Part shown: one piece after another, positions 1-7,721 of the stretch
Position numbering within the stretch: position 1 is the stretch's first letter
Layout: each line of letters begins with the position of its first letter
Assembly (NCBI RefSeq): GCF_004217215.1
Contig: NZ_SHKP01000005.1
Location: forward strand, 377,501-441,500
DNA: 64,000 nucleotides
DNA from: Rivibacter subsaxonicus
GTDB lineage: Bacteria; Pseudomonadota; Gammaproteobacteria; Burkholderiales; Burkholderiaceae_C
Reading direction: 5' to 3'
The notes under the pieces: generated by a model
Told to the model about the DNA's origin: nothing
Databases searched by the model: none
What the model saw: only the letters and a program-made list of their open reading frames with translations
Made by a program: the position numbers and the translations under genes

Positions 1-1
1 G

Positions 2-511
2 GGCGAGATCCGCGACCGCGAGACCATGGAACACGCGGTGGCCTTCGCCGAGACCGGCCACCTGTGCATGGCCACGCTGCACGCCAACAGCGCCAACCAG
101 GCGCTCGACCGCATCATCAACTTCTTCCCCGAGGAGCGTCGCGCCCAGCTGCTGATGGACCTGTCGCTGAACCTCAAGGCGCTGGTCTCGCAACGACTGA
201 TTCCGCGCCAGGAAGGCAAGGGCCGCGCCGCCGCGGTCGAGATCCTGCTCAACACGCCGCTGATCGCCGACATGATCTTCAAGGGCGAGGTCGGCGACAT
301 CAAGGAACTGATGAAGCGCTCGCGCGAACTCGGCATGCAGACCTTCGACCAGGCGCTGTTCGACCTCTACGAGGGCCAGATGATCACCTTCGAGGACGCG
401 CTGCGCAACGCCGACTCGGTCAACGACCTGCGCCTGCAGATCAAGCTCAACAGCCATCGTGCCCGCAACACCGACCTCTCGGCCGGCACCGAGCACATGA
501 GCATCGTCTGA
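2..511 (+). CDS. pilU: Type IV pilus retraction ATPase PilU-like, 3' part only
   Basis: The reading frame enters from the left edge, so only the last 169 residues are present. It opens with the Walker B-side sequence GEIRDRET and continues through the His box TGHLCMATLHANSA, both hallmarks of the PilT/PilU secretion ATPases that power pilus retraction at the inner membrane. The C-terminal stretch FEDALRNADSVNDLRLQIK resembles PilU more than PilT. PilU normally works with PilT in twitching motility. The N-terminal domain and Walker A lie outside the window, so PilU versus PilT is a judgement from the C-terminus. A dehydrogenase gene follows 14 bases after the stop on the same strand. Confidence 0.85.
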   Translation, partial: GEIRDRETMEHAVAFAETGHLCMATLHANSANQALDRIINFFPEERRAQLLMDLSLNLKALVSQRLIPRQEGKGRAAAVEILLNTPLIADMIFKGEVGDIKELMKRSRELGMQTFDQALFDLYEGQMITFEDALRNADSVNDLRLQIKLNSHRARNTDLSAGTEHMSIV

Positions 512-525
512 GCCCGGGGCCCGCC

Positions 526-1437
526 TTGACGACCATCCTCGCCGCTCCCCGGACCTACGAGCCGACCGCACCGTTACGGGTGGCGTTCCTGGGCCTCGGC
601 GTGATGGGCCAGCCGATGGCCGGCCACCTCGCGCGCGCCGGCCACCAGGTCACGGTCTACAACCGCACCGCCGCGCGCGCCGACGAATGGGTCGCGAGCT
701 ACGGTGGCCGCTCCGCACCGACGCCGCGCGAGGCCACGGCCGGCGCCGACATCGTCTTCGCCTGCGTCGGCAACGATGCCGACCTGCGCTCGGTCACGCT
801 TGGGGTCGATGGCGCCTTTGGCGGCATGGCCGCCGGCGCGGTCTTCGTCGACCACACCACCGCCTCGGCCGACATCGCGCGCGAGCTCGACGCCGCGGCG
901 CGCGCGCGCGGCCTTCACTTCATCGATGCGCCGGTCTCGGGCGGCAACCTGGGCGCCATCAACGGCGCGCTGACCGTGATGTGCGGCGGCGACGCGGCCG
1001 CCTTCGATCGCATCCGGCCGGTGGCCATGAGCTATTCCAAGGCCGTCACGCTGCTCGGCCCGGCCGGCGCCGGCCAGCTCGCCAAGATGGTCAACCAGAT
1101 CGCGATCGCCGGCTTGGTGCAGGGCCTGGCCGAGGCGATCGCCTTCGGCGAGAAGGCCGGGCTCGACATGAAGGCCGTGCTCGGCGTGATCGGCAAGGGC
1201 GCCGCGCAGAGTTGGCAGATGGACAACCGCGGGCCGACGATGGTCGACGCCAGGTTCGACTTCGGCTTCGCGGTCGACTGGATGCGCAAGGACCTCGGCC
1301 TCTGCCTCGACGAGGCGCGCCGCAATGGCGCCCGGCTGCCGGTGACGGCGCTGGTCGACCAGTTCTATGCCGACCTGCAGGCGCAGGGCGGCAATCGCTG
1401 GGACACCTCGAGCCTGGTCAAGCGCCTGCGCGGTTGA
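526..1437 (+). CDS. NAD(P)-dependent oxidoreductase, 3-hydroxyisobutyrate dehydrogenase family
   Basis: A 303-residue enzyme of the beta-hydroxyacid dehydrogenase family, probably oxidising a 3-hydroxy acid or reducing a semialdehyde in the cytoplasm. The Rossmann motif GLGVMG is near residues 24-29, the substrate loop DAPVSGG near 134-140, and the catalytic lysine is in GQLAKMVNQ near residue 187. The start chosen is a TTG at 526, just after the pilU stop; no ATG precedes the Rossmann fold, and a GTG at 580 would begin directly at the first beta strand. The substrate cannot be read from the sequence; tartronate semialdehyde reductase and 3-hydroxyisobutyrate dehydrogenase are both possible. 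It converges with the dolP gene. Confidence 0.85.
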   Translation: MTTILAAPRTYEPTAPLRVAFLGLGVMGQPMAGHLARAGHQVTVYNRTAARADEWVASYGGRSAPTPREATAGADIVFACVGNDADLRSVTLGVDGAFGGMAAGAVFVDHTTASADIARELDAAARARGLHFIDAPVSGGNLGAINGALTVMCGGDAAAFDRIRPVAMSYSKAVTLLGPAGAGQLAKMVNQIAIAGLVQGLAEAIAFGEKAGLDMKAVLGVIGKGAAQSWQMDNRGPTMVDARFDFGFAVDWMRKDLGLCLDEARRNGARLPVTALVDQFYADLQAQGGNRWDTSSLVKRLRG

Positions 1438-1446
1438 GGACGGCGA

Positions 1447-1466
1447 CTGCGGCCAGGAAGCCGCAG
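1447..1466. terminator. Possible bidirectional hairpin between convergent genes
   Basis: A perfect 7-base inverted repeat (CTGCGGC / GCCGCAG) with a 6-base loop sits between the stop codons of the convergent dehydrogenase and dolP genes. There is no T tract on either side, so intrinsic termination is uncertain; the location is the main argument. Confidence 0.35.
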
Positions 1467-1474
1467 CGCAAGGT

Positions 1475-2179
1475 TCAGCGCTGGCTGCCCGCAGCGCCCG
1501 AGGCGGCCGGCGCCACCGGCTTGACCGCGTACTGCGCGAGTTCGTCCTCGCTGATGATCTCGAACACGCGGATCACCTTCACCACGCCGCTGACGCCGCG
1601 CGCGATCTCGACCGCGCGTGCGGCCTCGCGCTCGGTGACGCGGCCCATCAGGTAGACCACGCCGCGCTCGGTAACGACCTTGTAGGCGTTGGCGAAGATG
1701 TCGCGCGCATCGACGAAGCTGGCCTTGACCTTGCTGGTGATCAGCGAATCATTCGAGCGCTGCGTCATTGAGCTGTTGGGGGCGACCACCAGCTCGTTGA
1801 TGACGTTGCGCAGGTTCTCGATGCCGGCCATGGCCGCCTCGACCGCGGCGCGATCGGACTCGCTCGGCACCTCGCCGGTCAGCAGCAAGACGCGGTTGTA
1901 GCTCGTGACGTTGACATGGCCACGGTCGCCGATGGTCTGCTGGATGCGCGTGTTCGCCTTGTTCTCGATGCCCTGGTCCTCGACCACGGTGCCCGAGGTG
2001 CGGCGGTCGGACACCATCAGCACGCTGCCGACGGCGGCGCCACCGACCAGGATCGGCGCGCAGGCGCTCAGACCACCACCGAGCAGCGCCACGGCCAGCG
2101 TTGCCACCGTCGAGAGCCTGAGCAGAGGTTGTCGTTGCGGATGCGTAGGGCGGGAAGCGCGGAGCAGGTTGGAGTTCAC
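1475..2179 (-). CDS. dolP: BON-domain outer-membrane lipoprotein DolP (YraP)
   Basis: A 234-residue lipoprotein with a signal peptide ending in the lipobox LSAC (acylated Cys near residue 40), then two BON domains (around residues 65-130 and 145-215). The phrases INELVVAP, SLITSKVKASFVDA and VYLMGRVTEREA closely follow E. coli DolP, a phospholipid-binding protein that maintains outer-membrane integrity and supports the BAM machinery. The gene order dolP, SIS protein, yraN facing rsmI matches the E. coli yraL-yraP region, apart from the missing lpoA. GTG at 2179 is used as the start; another GTG at 2209 would add ten residues, and neither has a clear ribosome-binding site. A Pro/Ala-rich tail ends the protein. 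Confidence 0.9.
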   Translation of the reverse strand: MNSNLLRASRPTHPQRQPLLRLSTVATLAVALLGGGLSACAPILVGGAAVGSVLMVSDRRTSGTVVEDQGIENKANTRIQQTIGDRGHVNVTSYNRVLLLTGEVPSESDRAAVEAAMAGIENLRNVINELVVAPNSSMTQRSNDSLITSKVKASFVDARDIFANAYKVVTERGVVYLMGRVTEREAARAVEIARGVSGVVKVIRVFEIISEDELAQYAVKPVAPAASGAAGSQR

Positions 2180-2234
2180 TGGGTCGAGGTTCTTTGTTCG
2201 TTGATTCACTGGCCGCGGTCGCGAGGGACCGGGC

Positions 2235-2834
2235 TCAGGCGGGGTCCTGCTCGCCGAGCAGCTGGGTATCCACCGCATCGCAGATGCAGTGCAGCGCCAG
2301 CAGGTGCACTTCTTGGATGCGCGCCGTGCGCTCGTGCGGCACGCAGACGTTGACGTCGGTCTCGCGCAGCTGCGCGGCAAGCTTGCCGCCGCCGCGGCCG
2401 CTGAAGGCAATGACGGTCATCTCGCGCTCGTGGGCGGCGGCCACCGCGGCTAGGATATTGCCCGAGTTGCCGCTGGTGCTGATGGCGATCAGCACGTCGC
2501 CGGGGTGGCCGAGCGCCTGCACCTGCTTGCTGTAGATCGAGTTGAAGTCGTAGTCGTTGCCGATCGCGGTGAGGATCGAGGTGTCGGTGGTCAGCGCCAC
2601 CGCGGCCAGCCCCGGCCGCTCGCGCTCGAAGCGACCGACGAACTCGGCCGCGAAATGCTGCGCGTCGGCGGCCGATCCGCCATTGCCGCAGACCAGCACC
2701 TTGCCGCCGGCGGTGATGGAGCCCAGCACCGCCTGCGCGGCCTCGGCAATGGGTTTGGTGAGCACTTCGGCGGCCTGGTACTTCAGGTCGGCACTGTCGA
2801 AGAACTGCTGCTGGATGCGTTGCTCGATCATCAT
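2235..2834 (-). CDS. diaA: SIS-domain protein, DiaA/GmhA type
   Basis: A 199-residue sugar-isomerase-fold protein. Core motifs are CGNGGSAADAQHFAAEF, LTAIGNDY, ISTSGNS and TARIQEVHLLALH. Two related families fit: GmhA, which isomerises sedoheptulose 7-phosphate in LPS heptose synthesis, and DiaA, which binds DnaA and times replication initiation. The position beside dolP and yraN is that of E. coli diaA, but the protein keeps the Glu (AAEF) and the His near the C-terminus that GmhA uses for catalysis, so an enzymatic role is not excluded. Tandem ATG codons at 2834 and 2831 are possible starts. dolP follows after 55 bases and may be cotranscribed. Confidence 0.8.
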   Translation of the reverse strand: MMIEQRIQQQFFDSADLKYQAAEVLTKPIAEAAQAVLGSITAGGKVLVCGNGGSAADAQHFAAEFVGRFERERPGLAAVALTTDTSILTAIGNDYDFNSIYSKQVQALGHPGDVLIAISTSGNSGNILAAVAAAHEREMTVIAFSGRGGGKLAAQLRETDVNVCVPHERTARIQEVHLLALHCICDAVDTQLLGEQDPA

Positions 2835-2988
2835 GGGATGATAAGACAAGGGTCTTGTCGATCGGTTCCGCGACCGTCTCGAACTGTGTCCTGCGGTTGC
2901 GAGCTCAGCTCGCCCTGCCGGCCGCGTGCTCGCTGAGCTCGCACCCCTCGTGAGGCGCCAGGCCGTGCGCAGGCACGCCCTGTGGTCC

Positions 2989-3384
2989 TCACTCGGCATC
3001 GAAGGCGGCGCGCAGCCACTCGAGGCGTTCGCCGTCGATCGCCACCACGTCGAAGCGGCATGGCGGCGGCGCGCCGCCGCGGCGCTGCAGGTAGTGCTGC
3101 GCCGCCAGGACCAGGCTGGCCCGCTTGGCGGCCGAGACACTGGCCGCGGCGCCGCCATGCGAGGTGCTGGCCCGCGCCCGCACCTCGACGAAGACCAGCG
3201 TGCCGTCGCGCTCGCGCAGGATCAGGTCGACCTCGCCGGCGCGCCGCCCGGGTCCGGCCGCGACCCGATAATTGCGCTGCACCAGCACCAGGCCGGCGCG
3301 CTGCAGATGATCCAGCGCCCGCGCCTCGCCCGCAGCGCCGGCTGCGTTCTTCCCGTCGCCTGAAGCGCTGCCGCCAGTGAGCAT
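2989..3384 (-). CDS. yraN: YraN family protein (UPF0102), endonuclease-like fold
   Basis: A 131-residue protein of the UPF0102 family, which has a restriction-endonuclease-like fold and no settled function. The family pattern is visible: NYR near residue 40, [15 protein letters not shown], a lysine in SAAKRASL, and CRFDVVAI. The Asp, Glu and Lys of the nuclease-like core are retained. The start ATG at 3384 overlaps the GTG start of rsmI on the other strand by 8 bases; longer in-frame starts upstream would lie inside rsmI and are less likely. About 150 noncoding bases separate it from the SIS gene. Confidence 0.85.
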   Translation of the reverse strand: MLTGGSASGDGKNAAGAAGEARALDHLQRAGLVLVQRNYRVAAGPGRRAGEVDLILRERDGTLVFVEVRARASTSHGGAAASVSAAKRASLVLAAQHYLQRRGGAPPPCRFDVVAIDGERLEWLRAAFDAE

Positions 3385-4303
3385 CGATGCCCCGCTCGTC
3401 CTGCAAGCGGCCGCCAGCGCGGCCGGTGCGCAGCAGTATCCCAAAGCCACGCTCTACGTGGTGGCCACGCCGATCGGCAACCTGGCAGATATCAGCCTGC
3501 GCGCGCTGCACCTGCTGGCGATCTGCGACGCGGTGGCCTGCGAGGACACCCGCGTCAGCTCCGGCCTGCTGCGCGCCTTCGGCCTCGACAAGCCGCTGCT
3601 GGCGGTGCACGAGCACAACGAGAGCGAGGCGGCTGGCCGCGTGATCGAGCGCTTGGCGCGCGGCGAGCGCGTGGCCTACGCCAGCGACGCCGGCACGCCG
3701 GCGATCAGCGACCCCGGCGCGCGGCTGGTGGCGCTGGTGCGCGCGGCCGGCCATCGCGTGATGCCGCTGCCGGGGGCCAGCAGCGTGGTGGTCGCGCTCA
3801 GCGCGGCGGGCGACGTGCAGGCCGCCGGCTTTCGCTTTGCCGGCTTCCTACCGACCAAGTCCGGCGAGCGCGAGTCCGCGCTGCGCGCCCTCGCCGCCTA
3901 CGAAGGCAGCACCGTGATCTTCGAGGCGCCGCATCGGATCGAGGCCGTCGCCTTGGCGCTGGCGGCGGCATTCGGACCACGATCGCTCACGGTCTGCCGC
4001 GAGCTGAGCAAGCAGTTCGAGCAGATCGAGACCCTGGCGGCCGAAGCGCTGCCGGCCTGGCTGGCAGCCGATCCGCAACGGCTGCGCGGCGAGTTCGTGC
4101 TCGTCCTTCATGCACCGGCACCGGCCGTCGCGCAGGCCGACGCGCTCGACGCCACCACCGAACGCCTGCTCGCCGCACTGGTGGCCGCGCTACCGCTCAA
4201 GCAGGCCGTGGCGATCGCGACCGAGGCCACCGGAGCGCCGCGAAACGCGCTCTACGCGCGCGCCCTGGCGCTACGGCAGTCCGCGGCCGGCGACGAGGAG
4301 TAG
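3377..4303 (+). CDS. rsmI: 16S rRNA (cytidine(1402)-2'-O)-methyltransferase RsmI
   Basis: A 308-residue SAM-dependent methyltransferase that 2'-O-methylates C1402 in the ribosomal P-site region of 16S rRNA. Diagnostic motifs are [14 protein letters not shown] near the N-terminus, [21 protein letters not shown] (SAM-binding loop) and FEAPHRI. The length is usual for the family with a modest N-terminal extension. GTG at 3377 is the furthest upstream start and overlaps the divergent yraN start; the first conserved residues begin only about 23 codons later, so a downstream start remains possible. The pairing rsmI/yraN in opposite directions is widespread in proteobacteria. Confidence 0.95.
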   Translation: MSIDAPLVLQAAASAAGAQQYPKATLYVVATPIGNLADISLRALHLLAICDAVACEDTRVSSGLLRAFGLDKPLLAVHEHNESEAAGRVIERLARGERVAYASDAGTPAISDPGARLVALVRAAGHRVMPLPGASSVVVALSAAGDVQAAGFRFAGFLPTKSGERESALRALAAYEGSTVIFEAPHRIEAVALALAAAFGPRSLTVCRELSKQFEQIETLAAEALPAWLAADPQRLRGEFVLVLHAPAPAVAQADALDATTERLLAALVAALPLKQAVAIATEATGAPRNALYARALALRQSAAGDEE

Positions 4304-4316
4304 ACCGCCGCGAGCT

Positions 4317-4676
4317 TCAGCTCCTGGTCGCGACGCGCTGCGCGTCGTGCTTCTGGCGCCGGATGCTGCGACTGCCGTGGTGCTGCGCCTTGGCCAGGTG
4401 GCGGCGCTCGACCCGGGTCACGCTGCCATCGGCCTTGGCGCGGTTTTCCATGGTGTCGATGTGATCCTGTTGCCGGTCCATGCGCGCCGCCTCCCTGGTC
4501 GTCAGCGCGCCCGAGGCGATACCCTGGTCGATGCGCTGCTCCTGGTTCGCCAGGCGCTGGTCGATGCGAGGCGTGTTCGCACCGGGGACGGCGCCGGCAG
4601 CTTGCGCCGTCGCGCTGCCGGCCATCAGCACCGAGACGATACCGAGCAGATAGATCGGAAACCGGGTCTGCGACAT
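4317..4676 (-). CDS. Small exported hypothetical protein
   Basis: A 119-residue protein with a cleavable signal peptide (hydrophobic stretch about residues 8-24, Ala-rich cleavage site) followed by a charged helical domain rich in Arg, Gln and Asp. Phrases such as RIDQRLANQEQRIDQGIASG and VTRVERRHLAKAQ resemble small periplasmic hypothetical proteins common in Burkholderiales. No catalytic residues or metal motifs are obvious and the mature part looks mostly alpha-helical. It converges with rsmI (13 bases apart) and is divergent from tldD. Function unknown. Confidence 0.75.
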   Translation of the reverse strand: MSQTRFPIYLLGIVSVLMAGSATAQAAGAVPGANTPRIDQRLANQEQRIDQGIASGALTTREAARMDRQQDHIDTMENRAKADGSVTRVERRHLAKAQHHGSRSIRRQKHDAQRVATRS

Positions 4677-4836
4677 GTTGACTCCTTGGTTGTTGAATCA
4701 AGCTGAGGTGGCGGTCGCCACCAGCCCACAACGCGCCAGCCCGCGCCGGCAAGGACAGGCCGGCATATCGCAGTGGTAAAGAAAGGTGAACGACCCTGCC
4801 GCCCTCTGGCGGCGATCGCCTGCCTAAAATCGCAGC

Positions 4837-6312
4837 ATGATCTCGCGCGAACCCACCCTCGAACGCCTCGCCACCGCCCGCTCGCTGCTGCTCGAGCCCT
4901 ACGGGCTCGACGAGACGCACCTGGCCAACGCGCTGCGCGTGATCGGCGAACACCGCATCGACGACGCCGACCTCTACTTCCAGTACACCCGCAGCGAGGG
5001 CTGGAGCCTGGAGGAAGGCATCGTCAAGAGCGGCAGCTTCGGCATCGACCAGGGCGTGGGCGTGCGCGCGGTGGCCGGCGAGAAGACCGCCTTTGCCTAC
5101 AGCGACGACATCTCGGACGCCGCGCTGCTCGATGCCGCGCGCACCGTGCGCAGCATCGCCGCCAGCGGCCAGAGCCGGCGCGTCAAGCTCGCCGGTGGCG
5201 CCAGCAGCGTGGCCGGCAGCCGCATGCTCTACGCGCCGATGGACCCGATCGCGACGCTCGACTCGGCGCAGAAGATCGCGCTGCTCGAGCGCGTGGAGAA
5301 GCTGGCCCGCGCCAAGGACCCGCGCGTGGTGCAGGTCATGGCCGGCCTCGCCGCCGAGTACGACGTGGTACTGATCGCGCGCGGTGGCAAGGACGGCATG
5401 CTGCTTGGTGCCGACGTGCGGCCGCTGGTGCGGCTGAGCGTCACGGTCATCGCCGAGCAGAACGGCCGGCGCGAGGTCGGCAGCGGCGGCGGCGGCGGCC
5501 GCTTCGGCCTCGGCTACTTCCACGAGCAGATGATCGAAAGCTACGTCGACCAGGCGGTCAACGCGGCGCTGACCAATCTCGAAAGCCGCCCCGCACCGGC
5601 CGGCGAGATGAGCGTGGTGCTCGGCCCGGGCTGGCCCGGCGTGCTGCTGCACGAGGCGATCGGCCACGGCCTCGAGGGCGACTTCAATCGCAAGGGCTCG
5701 AGCGCCTTCTCGGGCCGCATCGGGCAGCGCGTCGCGGCCAAGGGCGTGACGGTGCTCGACGACGGCACCCTGCCCGACCGCCGCGGCAGCCTCAACATCG
5801 ACGACGAAGGCGCGCCGAGCCAGCGCAACGTGCTGATCGAGGACGGCATCCTCAAGGGTTACATCCAGGACAGCCTGAACGCGCGCCTGATGAAGGTCGC
5901 GCCCACCGGCAACGGCCGTCGCGAGAGCTACGCCCACCTGCCGATGCCGCGCATGACCAACACCTACATGCTGGCCGGCAACCGACCCAAGGAAGAGATC
6001 GTCGCGTCCATCAAGCGCGGCCTCTACGCCACCAACTTCGGCGGCGGCCAGGTCGACATCACCAGCGGCAAGTTCGTGTTCTCGGCCAGCGAGGCCTTCT
6101 GGGTCGAGAACGGCCGGATCCAGTACCCGGTCAAGGGCGCGACGATCATCGGCAACGGGCCCGATGCGCTGACGCGCGTCAGCATGATCGGCAACGACCT
6201 CGAACTCGATACCGGCGTCGGCACCTGCGGCAAGGAAGGCCAGAGCGTGCCGGTCGGCGTCGGCCAGCCGACGCTGCGCATCGACGGGCTGACGGTCGGC
6301 GGCACGGCATAG
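4837..6312 (+). CDS. tldD: Metalloprotease TldD
   Basis: A 491-residue zinc metalloprotease subunit of the TldD/PmbA (TldE) family. With TldE it forms the heterodimer that degrades unfolded peptides, processes microcin B17 and degrades CcdA. The zinc motif HEAIGH is near residue 272, followed by GLEGDFNRKGSS, and the C-terminal part carries the conserved GNGRRESYAHLPMPRMTNTY-like segment and CGKEGQSVPVG. TldE (pmbA) is not in the window. Length is typical. The start ATG at 4837 follows about 160 noncoding bases after the divergent small gene. Confidence 0.95.
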   Translation: MISREPTLERLATARSLLLEPYGLDETHLANALRVIGEHRIDDADLYFQYTRSEGWSLEEGIVKSGSFGIDQGVGVRAVAGEKTAFAYSDDISDAALLDAARTVRSIAASGQSRRVKLAGGASSVAGSRMLYAPMDPIATLDSAQKIALLERVEKLARAKDPRVVQVMAGLAAEYDVVLIARGGKDGMLLGADVRPLVRLSVTVIAEQNGRREVGSGGGGGRFGLGYFHEQMIESYVDQAVNAALTNLESRPAPAGEMSVVLGPGWPGVLLHEAIGHGLEGDFNRKGSSAFSGRIGQRVAAKGVTVLDDGTLPDRRGSLNIDDEGAPSQRNVLIEDGILKGYIQDSLNARLMKVAPTGNGRRESYAHLPMPRMTNTYMLAGNRPKEEIVASIKRGLYATNFGGGQVDITSGKFVFSASEAFWVENGRIQYPVKGATIIGNGPDALTRVSMIGNDLELDTGVGTCGKEGQSVPVGVGQPTLRIDGLTVGGTA

Positions 6313-6327
6313 GCGCAACAGCAGCGC

Positions 6328-6358
6328 TTGACGCACCGCACAACGCGCGTGCTACATT
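6328..6358 (+). promoter_or_regulatory. Candidate promoter of the aro leader
   Basis: TTGACG (6328-6333) resembles a -35 box, and TACATT (6353-6358) is the best -10 candidate, with a long 19-base spacer. If used, transcription would start at about 6365, at or next to the leader-peptide ATG, making that mRNA nearly leaderless. This agrees with the absence of a ribosome-binding site in front of the leader ATG. Weak evidence by itself. Confidence 0.3.
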
Positions 6359-6364
6359 CCACTC

Positions 6365-6448
6365 ATGCGCCTCAACGCCTACTTTTTTGGCTACTTTTGG
6401 TTCTCGCACCGCCCCGGCGGAGGAGAGGCCAGCGTGTTGCCAAGCTAA
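6365..6448 (+). CDS. Aromatic-rich leader peptide of the DAHP synthase attenuator
   Basis: A 27-codon ORF (ATG to TAA) in front of the DAHP synthase gene. Residues 6-13 read YFFGYFWF: four Phe, two Tyr and one Trp in eight codons, exactly the three end products of the pathway that DAHP synthase opens. It ends about 25 bases before a strong intrinsic terminator. This is the architecture of ribosome-mediated attenuation: stalling on uncharged aromatic tRNAs would favour read-through. No Shine-Dalgarno sequence is obvious. Composition, position and the terminator together make chance unlikely, although translation is not proven. Confidence 0.85.
   Translation: MRLNAYFFGYFWFSHRPGGGEASVLPS
6411..6420 (+). 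promoter_or_regulatory. Candidate antiterminator arm
   Basis: The ten bases GCCCCGGCGG nearly duplicate the 3' arm of the downstream terminator (GCCCGGCGG at 6490-6498), with one extra C. They could therefore pair with the terminator's 5' arm (6476-6484) and exclude terminator formation. The arm lies within the leader-peptide coding sequence, just after the aromatic codons. It can also fold on itself (CCGC/GCGG with a four-base loop at 6409-6420), which may be the alternative state. Confidence 0.55.
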
Positions 6449-6472
6449 GCAAACAGCGCAGACCGAATCCCC

Positions 6473-6506
6473 AAACCGCCGGGCCCACAGCCCGGCGGTT
6501 TTTTTT
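6473..6506 (+). terminator. Intrinsic terminator / attenuator upstream of DAHP synthase
   Basis: A perfect 9-base GC-rich stem (CCGCCGGGC at 6476-6484, GCCCGGCGG at 6490-6498) with a 5-base loop is followed by eight T residues (6499-6506). It ends 33 bases before the DAHP synthase ATG. With the aromatic leader peptide upstream it forms a classical attenuator. Confidence 0.9.
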
Positions 6507-6539
6507 CGCCCGGGCCCCGGCAGCACCACGAGCTCAACG

Positions 6540-7658
6540 ATGAACGCCATCCCCGTCACCGCCCCCGAAGGCTGGACCCCGCCGGTCGACCGCACAAGCC
6601 AGACCGACGACGAACGCATCGTCGACGTCACGCCGCTGCCGCCGCCCGAGCACCTGATCCGCTTCTTCCCGATCCGCGGCACGCCGGTCGAGGACCTGGT
6701 GGTCAACACCCGTCGCCGCATCCAGGACATCCTGCATGGCCGCTCAGACCGGCTGCTGGTGGTGATCGGCCCCTGCTCGATCCACGACCCGGCCGCGGCG
6801 ATGGAGTACGCGCGCAAGCTCAAGACCGAGCGCGAGAAGTACGCCGACACGCTCGAGATCGTGATGCGGGTCTACTTCGAGAAGCCGCGCACCACGGTCG
6901 GCTGGAAGGGGCTGATCAACGACCCCTACCTCGACCAGAGCTTCCGCATCGACGAGGGCCTGCGCATCGCGCGCCAGTTGCTGCTCGAGATCGGCCGCCT
7001 CGGGCTGCCGGCCGGCAGCGAGTTTCTCGACGTGATCTCGCCGCAGTACATCGGCGACCTGATCGCCTGGGGTGCGATCGGCGCCCGCACCACCGAAAGC
7101 CAGGTGCACCGCGAGCTGGCCTCGGGGCTGAGTGCGCCGATCGGCTTCAAGAACGGCACCGATGGCAATATCCGCATCGCCACCGACGCGATCCAGGCCG
7201 CGGCACGCTCGCACCATTTCCTGTCGGTCCACAAGAACGGCCAGGTCGCGATCGTCGAGACCAACGGCAACCGCGACTGCCACGTGATCCTGCGCGGCGG
7301 CAAGGCACCGAACTACGACGCCGCGAGCGTGGCGTCCGCCTGCGCCGAGTTGCAGAAGTCGGGGCTCGAGCCACGCCTGATGGTCGACTGCTCGCACGCC
7401 AACAGCAGCAAGCAGCACCAGAAGCAGATCGAGGTGGCGCGGGACATCGCCAAGCAGATCACCGGCGGCGCGCGCCAGATCTTCGGCGTGATGGTCGAGA
7501 GCCACCTGCAGGCCGGCAACCAGGGCTTCACGCCGGGTAAGGACGACCCCTCGCAGCTGGTCTACGGCCGCAGCATCACCGATGCCTGCCTCGGTTGGGA
7601 CGACTCGACCGGCGTCCTCGAGACGCTGAGCGCGGCGGTCAGGGCGCGCCGCGGCTGA
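6540..7658 (+). CDS. aroG: 3-deoxy-7-phosphoheptulonate synthase (DAHP synthase, class I)
   Basis: A 372-residue enzyme condensing phosphoenolpyruvate with erythrose 4-phosphate, the first step of the shikimate pathway to Phe, Tyr and Trp. It aligns along its length with E. coli AroG/AroF/AroH: LLVVIGPCSIHDP, MRVYFEKPRTTVGWKGL near residue 115, EFLDVISPQYIGDL, GARTTESQVHRELASGL, and the metal-binding segment DCSHANSSKQ. Which feedback class (Phe, Tyr or Trp) it belongs to cannot be read safely. Expression is probably set by the leader peptide and terminator immediately upstream rather than, or in addition to, a repressor. The ATG at 6540 has only a modest ribosome-binding site. Confidence 0.95.
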   Translation: MNAIPVTAPEGWTPPVDRTSQTDDERIVDVTPLPPPEHLIRFFPIRGTPVEDLVVNTRRRIQDILHGRSDRLLVVIGPCSIHDPAAAMEYARKLKTEREKYADTLEIVMRVYFEKPRTTVGWKGLINDPYLDQSFRIDEGLRIARQLLLEIGRLGLPAGSEFLDVISPQYIGDLIAWGAIGARTTESQVHRELASGLSAPIGFKNGTDGNIRIATDAIQAAARSHHFLSVHKNGQVAIVETNGNRDCHVILRGGKAPNYDAASVASACAELQKSGLEPRLMVDCSHANSSKQHQKQIEVARDIAKQITGGARQIFGVMVESHLQAGNQGFTPGKDDPSQLVYGRSITDACLGWDDSTGVLETLSAAVRARRG

Positions 7659-7712
7659 CGGGGTCTGTCAGCGCGGCGCCGCTACCATCGGGGCTCCTGC
7701 GGTCAGACCCCG
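7659..7712 (+). repeat. Inverted repeat in the aroG-7722 gap
   Basis: A 9-base inverted repeat (CGGGGTCTG at 7659-7667 and CAGACCCCG at 7704-7712) begins immediately after the aroG stop and ends 9 bases before the next start codon. The loop is long (36 bases) and there is no T tract, so it is recorded as a possible RNA structure controlling the downstream start or as chance. Confidence 0.3.
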
Positions 7713-7721
7713 GAGCCCACC

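Noticed and set aside
4252-6336. Long minus-strand open frame (694 codons) opposite tldD
   Set aside because: It is an antisense shadow of tldD in GC-rich DNA, with His/Ala/Asp-rich low-information translation and no ribosome-binding site.
4773-7658. Very long plus-strand frame (961 codons) joining upstream sequence to DAHP synthase
   Set aside because: Only the last 372 codons, from 6540, encode DAHP synthase; the rest is another-frame translation of tldD and the attenuator.
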